Positions 28,152 to 35,643 of a DNA stretch of 64,000 bases are shown here, piece after piece. The DNA is from Thiohalomonas denitrificans (GTDB taxonomy: Bacteria; Pseudomonadota; Gammaproteobacteria; Thiohalomonadales; Thiohalomonadaceae). The stretch's first letter is position 1. Each line of letters opens with the position of its first letter. The position numbers were made by a program, and so were the translations under genes. The notes beneath the pieces are model-generated. The model saw nothing but the letters and a program-made list of their open reading frames with translations, was not told the DNA's origin and made no database searches. The stretch lies in assembly GCA_020725115.1 (NCBI GenBank), contig DYFR01000001.1, positions 1-64,000 on the forward strand. Reading direction: 5' to 3'.

Positions 28152-28613
28152 ATGCTGGTCAAAGATGTCATGAGCCGTACCATCCGTAGCGTCAGCCCCG
28201 ATACCAGCCTGCTGGAGGTTTCATCGCTGATGTGTCTCTACCGCTTCAGCGGCCTGCCCGTCGTGGAAGACGACAAGCTGGTGGGATTCATCGCCGAAAA
28301 GGATGTGCTGGATCGTCTGTTCCCCTCCATCGAGGAATACATGGAGGGCACCGCCGCCATGAAGGTCGACGACATGCAGGGGCAATACAAGGATTTGTTG
28401 AAACTGAAAACCGCCGACCTGATGGCCCGCAACGTCATTACGGTCTCCCCCGACATGCACGCGTTGCGCGCCGCCGCCCTGATGGTGCGTCACCGCTTCC
28501 GCCGCATCCCGGTGGCCGAGGGCGACAAGCTGATCGGCATGCTCAGCCTGGGCGACATCCACAAGGCGATCTTCCATTCCAGTATCGCCAAGATGCGCTG
28601 TACCCCCGAGTAG
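28152..28613 (+). CDS. Tandem CBS-domain protein
   Basis: A 153-aa protein made of a CBS pair: residues 1-70 (VKDVMSRTIRSVSPDTSLLE, YRFSGLPVVEDDKLVGFIAE) and 85-150 (ADLMARNVITVSPDMHALRA, HRFRRIPVAEGDKLIGMLSL). Such stand-alone modules bind adenine nucleotides and act as energy sensors. ATG 28152 follows AGGGAGAG. It diverges from nifV across the NifA palindrome, but no good sigma-54 promoter is seen on the plus strand. Confidence 0.88.
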   Translation: MLVKDVMSRTIRSVSPDTSLLEVSSLMCLYRFSGLPVVEDDKLVGFIAEKDVLDRLFPSIEEYMEGTAAMKVDDMQGQYKDLLKLKTADLMARNVITVSPDMHALRAAALMVRHRFRRIPVAEGDKLIGMLSLGDIHKAIFHSSIAKMRCTPE

Positions 28614-28637
28614 CCAGCTGTCTGCCGCTCACCCATG

Positions 28638-28675
28638 ACCGCCGCCCCGGGCAACCAGGGCGGCGGTTTTGTTTG
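28638..28675. terminator. Rho-independent terminator between the CBS gene and nifS
   Basis: Perfect 10-bp stem ACCGCCGCCC / GGGCGGCGGT with a 10-base loop, followed by TTTTGTTTGG. It serves the plus-strand CBS gene and lies in a convergent gap with nifS. Confidence 0.9.
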
Positions 28676-28710
28676 GTCTCCCGCCAACGTGACTGCGACG
28701 GTGTTCCGCG

Positions 28711-29928
28711 TCAGGCATAACTCGGCGCAAACGCCTGCTGCGGGTCGCGCACCGGGCCGTTGCTGTTGCCGTCCCAGTAGGGCGACAGCTTGCGCAGCTG
28801 CGCCACGATGGGCGGTACCGCCTCGACCACGCGGGCGACTTCGTCCGCCGTGTTGTAGCGCGAGAAGGAGAAACGCACCGTGCCGTGGGCGGCGGTATAG
28901 GGGATGTCCATGGCGCGCATCACGTGGGACGGCTCCAGCGAGCCGGAGGTACAGGCCGACCCCGACGAGGCGGCGATGCCGGCCTTGTTGAGCAGCAGCA
29001 GGATCGCCTCGCCCTCGATGTATTCGAAGGCGATGTTGGCGGTGTTGGGCAGGCGGTTGTGCGGATCACCGGTAACGAAGCAGTTGGGCACCTGGGCGAT
29101 GATGCCCTGCTCCAGCCTGTCGCGCAGGCGACACACCACCGTGTTTGCATATTCCATGTGCTGCTGCACCAGTTCCGCCGCCACGCCCAGGCCGACGATG
29201 CCGGCGGTATTCTCGGTGCCGGCACGGCGGCCGCGCTCCTGGTGGCCGCCGCGCAGCAGCGGGCGGTAACGCACGCCGCGGCGCAGGTACAGCACACCGA
29301 CGCCCTTGGCGGCGTGCAGCTTGTGGCCGGACAGCGACAGCATGTCGATGGCGGTGGATTTCAGATCGAGCGGGATCTTGCCGGCGGCCTGCACCGCGTC
29401 GGTATGGAACAGCACGCCGGCGCTGCGCGCCAGCTCGGCCATCTCGCGCACCGGGAACAGCGTGCCGGTCTCGTTGTTGGCCCACATCACCGACACCACC
29501 GCGACACGCGGTGACAGCGCGGCGCGGTAGGCATCGAGGTCCAGGCGTCCCTGTTTGTCCACCTTGAGGTAATGCACCGTATAGCCTTCGCTCTGCTCCA
29601 GGTGCTGACACAGGGTCAGCACCGCCGGATGCTCCACCGTGGTGGTGATGATCTCGCGCCGCTCCGGGTACGCCTGCAAGGCGGAAAGGATCGCCGTGCT
29701 GTTTGACTCCGTACCGCAGGAGGTGAACACGATCTCCGAGTCATGCGCCGCGCCGAGCAGGGTCTGCACCTGTACGCGCGCCTGCCTGAGGGCACGCCCC
29801 ACCTTGTCGCCGAAGCCGTGCATGCTGGAGGGATTGCCGTACTGCTCGGTGAAGAACGGCAGCATCGCGGCCACCACCGCCTCGTCGACGCGGGTGGTGG
29901 CGTTGTTGTCCAGATAGATGTCGGCCAT
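28711..29928 (-). CDS. nifS: NifS, cysteine desulfurase
   Basis: A 405-aa PLP enzyme that supplies sulfur to NifU for nitrogenase clusters. The start YLDNNATTRVDEAV, the PLP lysine in SLSGHKLHAAKG and the catalytic cysteine in SSGSACTSGSLEPSHV are all present; the active-site loop is the NifS/group I type. ATG 29928 is two bases after the nifU stop. The reading frame stays open far upstream inside nifU in another frame, which is not coding. Confidence 0.97.
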   Translation of the reverse strand: MADIYLDNNATTRVDEAVVAAMLPFFTEQYGNPSSMHGFGDKVGRALRQARVQVQTLLGAAHDSEIVFTSCGTESNSTAILSALQAYPERREIITTTVEHPAVLTLCQHLEQSEGYTVHYLKVDKQGRLDLDAYRAALSPRVAVVSVMWANNETGTLFPVREMAELARSAGVLFHTDAVQAAGKIPLDLKSTAIDMLSLSGHKLHAAKGVGVLYLRRGVRYRPLLRGGHQERGRRAGTENTAGIVGLGVAAELVQQHMEYANTVVCRLRDRLEQGIIAQVPNCFVTGDPHNRLPNTANIAFEYIEGEAILLLLNKAGIAASSGSACTSGSLEPSHVMRAMDIPYTAAHGTVRFSFSRYNTADEVARVVEAVPPIVAQLRKLSPYWDGNSNGPVRDPQQAFAPSYA

Positions 29929-29930
29929 GA

Positions 29931-30815
29931 TCAGCGCCCCCCCGCGGCGACGCGCTTCATCTCGCTCGCCGGCACCACGCGCACGAACTCGCCCAGCGCC
30001 TCGATGAGCTGCTGCTGGATGCCGCCCAGGGTGGCGCCGGCCATCATGCAGCCGGTGCAGGCGCCGACCAGGTTGACGTAGATGACATTGCCGTCGACGT
30101 CGACCAGTTCCACGTCGCCGTGGTCGCGCTGCAGCATCGGCCGCAGCGATTCCAATACCTGCTCGATGCGGCGGATGCGCTGCAGATTGGTCAGGCCGCC
30201 GCAGGGCACCACCTCCGCCGTCGACAGGACCGGCGCCGGGGCCGGTGCTGCGCCCCAGATGCGTGTGAGCACGTTTTCTATGCCTTCGTGACAGGTGGCG
30301 CAGCCGCCGCCGGCCTTGGTGTAATTGGTGACCTCCTCGATGCTGCGCAGGTCGTTGGCACGCACCGTCTGTTCGATCATCGCTGCATCGATGCCGAAGC
30401 ACTTGCAGATCAGCGCGCCTTCCTCGTGATCGTCGTGCCACTCCTCGCCGCGAAAATCGGCGATGGCCGCCGCCAGTGCCTCGCGCCCCATCACCGAGCA
30501 GTGCATCTTCTCCGCCGGCAGGCCGTCGAGGTAATCGGCGATGTCCTGGTTGGAGATGGTCAATGCCTGCTCCAGCGTCATGCCTTTGACCATCTCGGTG
30601 AGCGCCGACGACGAGGCGATGGCCGAGCCGCAACCGAAGGTCTGGAAACCGGCTTCGAGGATGGTTTCGCTCTGCGGGTCCACCTTCAGCGTCAGGCGCA
30701 GCGCATCACCGCAGGAGATGGAACCCACCTCACCGGTGGCATTGGCATCTTTCACCGCGCCGGCGTTGCGCGGATTGAAAAAATGCTCCTTGACCGTATC
30801 CGAGTATTCCCACAT
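29931..30815 (-). CDS. nifU: NifU, Fe-S cluster assembly scaffold
   Basis: A 294-aa three-part scaffold. The N-terminal IscU-like domain (about 1-125) has [21 protein letters not shown] and [10 protein letters not shown]. The central [2Fe-2S] domain has CKCFG and GCATCHEG. The C-terminal Nfu domain has [14 protein letters not shown] 30815 follows GGAGG. It is slightly shorter than Azotobacter NifU owing to the linker. In the iscA-nifU-nifS unit. Confidence 0.97.
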   Translation of the reverse strand: MWEYSDTVKEHFFNPRNAGAVKDANATGEVGSISCGDALRLTLKVDPQSETILEAGFQTFGCGSAIASSSALTEMVKGMTLEQALTISNQDIADYLDGLPAEKMHCSVMGREALAAAIADFRGEEWHDDHEEGALICKCFGIDAAMIEQTVRANDLRSIEEVTNYTKAGGGCATCHEGIENVLTRIWGAAPAPAPVLSTAEVVPCGGLTNLQRIRRIEQVLESLRPMLQRDHGDVELVDVDGNVIYVNLVGACTGCMMAGATLGGIQQQLIEALGEFVRVVPASEMKRVAAGGR

Positions 30816-30826
30816 GGCACACCTCC

Positions 30827-31150
30827 TCAGGCAGAGAACGACTTGCCGCAGCCGCAGGTGGAGGCGGCATTGGGATTGTGGAAGGTGAAACCGCTTTCGG
30901 TGAGGGTGTCGATGAAATCGACGGTGACATCGTTCAGCATCTGCGCGCTGGCCGGGTCGAGGAACAGCTGCACCCCGTGCGCCTCCACCACGGTGTCGGC
31001 CTCGGACGGCGCCGCCTCCAGCTGCATGTCGTACTGGAAACCGGAGCAGCCGCCGCCGCTGACGGCAAGGCGCAGCCCGGTGGCGGGGGTGGAGCTGCCG
31101 CGGATGAAACGGCGGACCGCCTTGGCGGCACGTTCGGTAACGGTGATCAT
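30827..31150 (-). CDS. iscA: IscA-type Fe-S carrier of the nif cluster
   Basis: A 107-aa A-type carrier with three conserved cysteines, one in [12 protein letters not shown] and two in [11 protein letters not shown] at the end. It probably corresponds to Azotobacter IscA(nif), encoded upstream of nifU. ATG 31150 follows GGAGG. A consensus sigma-54 promoter and a NifA site precede it. Confidence 0.93.
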   Translation of the reverse strand: MITVTERAAKAVRRFIRGSSTPATGLRLAVSGGGCSGFQYDMQLEAAPSEADTVVEAHGVQLFLDPASAQMLNDVTVDFIDTLTESGFTFHNPNAASTCGCGKSFSA

Positions 31151-31190
31151 GGCACTTCCTCCTGGTGACAAAACCTGTGTTCATCACTCA

Positions 31191-31206
31191 GCAATGGCCG
31201 TGCCAT
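31191..31206 (-). promoter_or_regulatory. Sigma-54 promoter of iscA-nifUS
   Basis: Minus strand ATGGCACGGCCATTGC matches TGGCAC-N5-TTGC exactly, 41 bp before the iscA ATG. Confidence 0.92.
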
Positions 31207-31300
31207 AGCGGCGCGCAGGACTTACCTGCTGTTTTTCATGAGGTTTTCTTGTACAGAGTGACAAGACGCGCTGTACCGAAACAGCCAGCACGGGACGTTT

Positions 31301-31316
31301 TGTTGCAGATGCGACA
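31301..31316. promoter_or_regulatory. NifA site of iscA-nifUS
   Basis: TGT (31301-31303), N10, ACA (31314-31316), embedded in TTGTTGCAGATGCGACAA. About 130 bp upstream of the predicted transcription start. Confidence 0.85.
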
Positions 31317-31350
31317 AACTGGGGGCGCCGCTGCGGAGCTCAACGCCGGA

Positions 31351-34300
31351 TTACGATGCGCCGTGCTTTTGCAGGATTTCGCTGATCCTGCCGGCAGGCA
31401 CCGGTTTGCTGAACAGGTAGCCCTGGGCGCTGGTGCAGCCCTCCTGCAACAGGAAGGCCCGCTGCTCTTCGGTCTCCACGCCCTCGGCCACGATGTGCAG
31501 CTGCAGGCTGCGCCCCAGGGCCATCACCGCACGGATGATGGCGGCGTCATTGCCGTCGTCGGGAGTGTCGCGCACAAAGGAGCGATCGATCTTGAGGGTG
31601 TCGATGGGGAAGCGTTTGAGATAACTGAGCGAAGAATAGCCGGTGCCGAAATCATCTATCGCCAGGGAGACGCCGAGGGCGCGCAGTTCGTCCAGCACGC
31701 GTATGGTCTCCTCGGCATGGCCCATGATCACGCTCTCGGTGATCTCCAGTTCCAGATGCTTCGCTGCCAGCCCGGTCTCCTGCAGAATTTGCCACACACT
31801 GGTGACGATGCCGCCGCGCATGATCTGTACACCGGACAGGTTCACCGCCACATGCTGCAGCGGCAACCCCTGCTCCAGCCACTGCTTCATCTGCTCGCAG
31901 GCGCTGCGCAGCACCCATATGCCGATGGACTGAATCAGGCCTGAGTCCTCCGCCAGCGGGATGAAGCGATCCGGCATGATCAGGCCAAGCTCCGGATGGT
32001 GCCAGCGCAGCAATGCCTCGGTGGCATAGAAACTGCCGTCCTCGAGCCTGACCTTGGGCTGGTAGTACAACACCAGCTCGTCACGCTCCAGGGCGTGACG
32101 CAAGGCCACTTCCATCTGGAAACGCTCCACCGCCGTGGCGGTCAGCGCCGCGGTGTAGAACTGATAGTTGTTGCGGCCATGATCCTTGGCCCGGTACATG
32201 GCGATATCGGCATTCTTCACCAGCGTCTCGGCATCATCCCCGTCGTCGGGAAATACGCTGATGCCGATACTGGCGCCCAGGTGTATGTCGGTTCCTCCCA
32301 CACGGAAGGTTTGCTGAAATACATCGAGCAGCTTCTGCGCCACCTGCGCCATGTCGGCAGACGAGGCCAGCTCTTCGGCGATGACGATGAACTCGTCGCC
32401 GCCGGTACGGGCGATGGTGTCGGTCTCACGCATGCGCTGTTGCAGACTGTGCGCAACCTGCTGCAGCAGGGCATCACCCACCGGATGCCCCATGGTGTCG
32501 TTGACGTCCTTGAAACGATCCAGATCAAGAAACAGTACGCCCACCTGCCTCCGGTCGCGCCGGGCATGGGACAAGGCATGGGTCAGGCGCATGTTGAACA
32601 GCACACGGTTGGGCAGATCGGTGAGCGGATCATGATGCGCCAGGTGATCCAGTTGCTGCTGCGAGCGCTTCAGCACGGTGATGTCGGTGAACACCATGAC
32701 ATAGTGGGTTACGGCACCGCGTTCATCGCGCACCGTACTGATCGTCAGCCACTGCGGAAAATCCTCGCCACTCTTGCGCCGCGCCCGTGCCTCACCCTGC
32801 CACTGCCCCGCCTGATGCACCTGCGGCCAGACGCTCTCGAACAGGGCCGCATCCTCGGCGCCGGCATGGAGGAAGGCAATGCTCTGTCCTGTCACTTCCT
32901 TACTGGTGTAGCCGGTAATCGATGCAAATGCGTTGTTGACCGCCACGATGCGGCCATCAGCGCCGATGATCATCACACCCTCGGCAGTAGTCTCGAACAC
33001 GGCGGCGGCCTGCCGCAACTGTACCTCGGCCTGACGTTGCTCGGTGACATCCCAGAAGATACCCAGGATGCCCAGGGTGCGTCCCTGTTCATCACGTAGC
33101 GGGGTTTTCACCGTATGGATATAACGTGTCACACCATCCGCCAGATAGGGCTCCTCGCGTTCGTCGATCTCACCGCTGGCCATCACCTGCTGATCGACAC
33201 TGCGATAGGCCTCGGCCAACGCCGGCGGAAAGAAGTCGTAATCGTTCTTGCCGGTGATGTCCTCCGGCACAATGCCCAGGTCACCCGCCAACTGGCGGTT
33301 GCATGAAACAAAAACCGAGTCGGTGTTCTTGTAGAACACGCGCTGCGGCAGATTGTCCACCAGCAGGCGATACTTCCGTTCGTTCGCGCGCAGGGCCTGC
33401 TCACGGCTTTGCACCGCATCGGCCATGCCGTTGAAGGCGTTGCCGAGACGACCCAGTTCATCCTGGCTGCTCACCTCAACGCGCCTTGCATAATTTCCGT
33501 GCTCGATGGCCTCGGCCCCCTGCACCAGTCCCTCCACCGGACGGGAGATGGTGCGATGGGCGGCCCAGGTGCCAAGCGGGATGATTACCAGTGCCGACAA
33601 CAGCAGCACCGCCAGGAGTACGGTCTGGGTGCGGCGAACTTCGCCCTGCACCATCGCCCTCTCCATCGCGGTCACCATATAGGCGCGCGCCCCACGCTCC
33701 AGCGGCAGCAGTCGCGCGGCAAGAAAATAATCCGCATGTTCGATATTGGCCGGCGTGCCCACGGCGCGATCCGTGCGCAAGGCGGGAACCGTCCCCAACT
33801 GATTTGCCAGTACGGTATTCAGACCGCCCAGACGCGCGCCGTCGTCGAACAGAACGGCGAACTCGACACCACTCTTTTGTGCAATGGCATCGGCGAAATC
33901 CTGGGTGATAAAGTTGCTCTCCACGACCAGACCGACGGTAAGCGCACTGCCGTCCGGGTAGGCGCGCAACACCGGCTGTACCGTCTCCTGCACAAAACCA
34001 CGCAGGCAACGCCGGTACGCCATGGTGGTCGGCATGTCATCGGCATCCCGTTCCAGTTCCAGGGTCGCCGGCAGCGCGCCACGCCGCCACGCGTCACCCC
34101 TGATCGCATCACGCACATACACCACCGGGAGCCCATGCTCCCAGGAGACATAACCACTGATTGGCGTTTCGGAAGAAAAGAAAAAAGCCAGCAAGTTGCC
34201 GTGTCCGTCATACACCGCGATCTGCCCGATACCGCCGGCACGGGCATGAATGCTCAGGATGTCGGCAATATGTCTTTTTTCCACATCGAAGATCAGCGGC

Positions 34301-34581
34301 TGATAGTCATCCACCGATGCGTACTGGTGGACCATGTTGACCGACGAGATGAGCGCGTCGCGCTGTACCAGCGTGCGCGCGCTTTGCTGCAACGACATCT
34401 CGCGCTGCGCCAGCTCATCATCGACGGCAACAAAAGTGCGGGCGAACCGCTGCTGCGCGGCATCGAGATGAAACTGTTCGATGAAGTGCGCGAGCGAGAT
34501 CCCCACCATCATGAGCACCAGAAAGATGGAGGACAGCAACAGCAGCTGTAACCGGAATTTGATGCCGTAGATGTAGGCCAT
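31351..34581 (-). CDS. Membrane GGDEF-EAL protein with extracytoplasmic sensor, HAMP and PAS domains
   Basis: A 1076-aa c-di-GMP enzyme. A membrane helix (about 10-32), a large periplasmic sensor, a second helix (about 320-342), HAMP, and two PAS domains (about 400-515 and 525-640) lead to GGDEF (ARTGGDEFIVI, with inhibitory-site RETD five residues before) and EAL (TEALLRW, LEITES, IDDFGTG, AEGVET, AQGYLF). Both catalytic sites look intact, so either activity is possible. It starts nine bases after the stop of a periplasmic binding-protein gene, implying that protein presents its ligand to this sensor. Confidence 0.93.
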   Translation of the reverse strand: MAYIYGIKFRLQLLLLSSIFLVLMMVGISLAHFIEQFHLDAAQQRFARTFVAVDDELAQREMSLQQSARTLVQRDALISSVNMVHQYASVDDYQPLIFDVEKRHIADILSIHARAGGIGQIAVYDGHGNLLAFFFSSETPISGYVSWEHGLPVVYVRDAIRGDAWRRGALPATLELERDADDMPTTMAYRRCLRGFVQETVQPVLRAYPDGSALTVGLVVESNFITQDFADAIAQKSGVEFAVLFDDGARLGGLNTVLANQLGTVPALRTDRAVGTPANIEHADYFLAARLLPLERGARAYMVTAMERAMVQGEVRRTQTVLLAVLLLSALVIIPLGTWAAHRTISRPVEGLVQGAEAIEHGNYARRVEVSSQDELGRLGNAFNGMADAVQSREQALRANERKYRLLVDNLPQRVFYKNTDSVFVSCNRQLAGDLGIVPEDITGKNDYDFFPPALAEAYRSVDQQVMASGEIDEREEPYLADGVTRYIHTVKTPLRDEQGRTLGILGIFWDVTEQRQAEVQLRQAAAVFETTAEGVMIIGADGRIVAVNNAFASITGYTSKEVTGQSIAFLHAGAEDAALFESVWPQVHQAGQWQGEARARRKSGEDFPQWLTISTVRDERGAVTHYVMVFTDITVLKRSQQQLDHLAHHDPLTDLPNRVLFNMRLTHALSHARRDRRQVGVLFLDLDRFKDVNDTMGHPVGDALLQQVAHSLQQRMRETDTIARTGGDEFIVIAEELASSADMAQVAQKLLDVFQQTFRVGGTDIHLGASIGISVFPDDGDDAETLVKNADIAMYRAKDHGRNNYQFYTAALTATAVERFQMEVALRHALERDELVLYYQPKVRLEDGSFYATEALLRWHHPELGLIMPDRFIPLAEDSGLIQSIGIWVLRSACEQMKQWLEQGLPLQHVAVNLSGVQIMRGGIVTSVWQILQETGLAAKHLELEITESVIMGHAEETIRVLDELRALGVSLAIDDFGTGYSSLSYLKRFPIDTLKIDRSFVRDTPDDGNDAAIIRAVMALGRSLQLHIVAEGVETEEQRAFLLQEGCTSAQGYLFSKPVPAGRISEILQKHGAS

Positions 34582-34589
34582 GAAAAATC

Positions 34590-35525
34590 CTAGAAAATCG
34601 GGGCGACTTGTTCGACGTTATCCCGCGTCACCATGATGGAGTCGACAATCACCTTCTTCGGCACCTTTTCACCCCGGCCGATGGCCAGGGCCACCGCAGC
34701 GGCCTCGGCAGCACAGGTAGGGTAGGTGAAACTGGCGCTCTGCTCGCCGCGGCGGATCGCCTCGCGCGCCTCGCCGATGTAATCGATACCCACGATAACC
34801 AGCGTGCCCGGATCGCGCCCGGCCTTGCGCAGGGCAATGCGCGCCCCTGCCGCCATGCTGTCGCTCTGGGCGTAGATGGCGTCGAAGCGGATATCCTGCT
34901 GCAGTGCCTCCTCCAGTGCGCGGATGGCGTCGGCGCGCAGGTAATTCCCAACCTTGATGGCGCTGACCCGAAGACCGGGATGCCGCTTCAGTTCGGCGAG
35001 AAAGGCTTCGGTACGCACGATGGCGGTCGTGGCGGTGGGCACACCCTGCAGCATCAGGATATTGCCCTTGCCCTTGAGCTGCGCCGCCATGTAGCGGGCG
35101 GCATCACGGGCAATGGCGGCATCGTCGGGAGAGATGAAGCTGGTGTAGTCGGCGCTGCTGATCTTGCGCGTCAACAGCACCACCGGCGTACCGTTGCGGT
35201 AGGCATTGGCGATCACCGGTGTCATCGCCCGGCCGTCGCGCGGGCTGGCGATGAGCACATCCACCTTGCGGTGCACCAGATCCTCGATATCGCGGATTTG
35301 TCGTGCGGTCTCGCCATGGCCATCGGTAATCGTCAGTGTTACACCGGGCTGTGCGGCCAGGGCGGTGCGCAGCGCCTCCGCCTGCGCCAGGCGCCAGTCA
35401 TTGGCCAGGGTATCCTGGGCAAAACCGATGGACAACGATGACTTTTCGGCCGCCGACGCCGTGGCCGTGAACACCCCCGGTAACAGTGCCAGGACTGCGG
35501 CCATGGCTATTATTTTTATTGTCAT
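34590..35525 (-). CDS. Periplasmic substrate-binding protein (sugar/LsrB-RbsB type)
   Basis: A 311-aa type-1 periplasmic binding protein with a signal peptide (MTIKIIAMAAVLALLPGVF, cleavage after TASA). Family segments: SIGFAQDTLANDWR, DVLIASPRDGRAMTPVI, GTPVVLLTRK and AIYAQSDSMAAGARIALR. No ABC permease or ATPase is nearby. Its only partner is the GGDEF-EAL gene nine bases downstream, so a signalling role rather than uptake is likely. ATG 35525 is chosen for the signal peptide; ATG 35543 is also in frame. Confidence 0.87.
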   Translation of the reverse strand: MTIKIIAMAAVLALLPGVFTATASAAEKSSLSIGFAQDTLANDWRLAQAEALRTALAAQPGVTLTITDGHGETARQIRDIEDLVHRKVDVLIASPRDGRAMTPVIANAYRNGTPVVLLTRKISSADYTSFISPDDAAIARDAARYMAAQLKGKGNILMLQGVPTATTAIVRTEAFLAELKRHPGLRVSAIKVGNYLRADAIRALEEALQQDIRFDAIYAQSDSMAAGARIALRKAGRDPGTLVIVGIDYIGEAREAIRRGEQSASFTYPTCAAEAAAVALAIGRGEKVPKKVIVDSIMVTRDNVEQVAPIF

Positions 35526-35643
35526 TCGCGCGCACCCATCCATTAATTGCGATTTGTCATTATTACGCGACAGTGAACACAGACTATCACACAATCTCTT
35601 TGCGGGAATGCCTCGCACCGTGCCGACGCGTTACCATGGTGCC

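Noticed and set aside
29929-30633. N-terminal extension of the nifS frame
   Set aside because: It runs through nifU in another frame; NifS similarity begins at the ATG at 29928.
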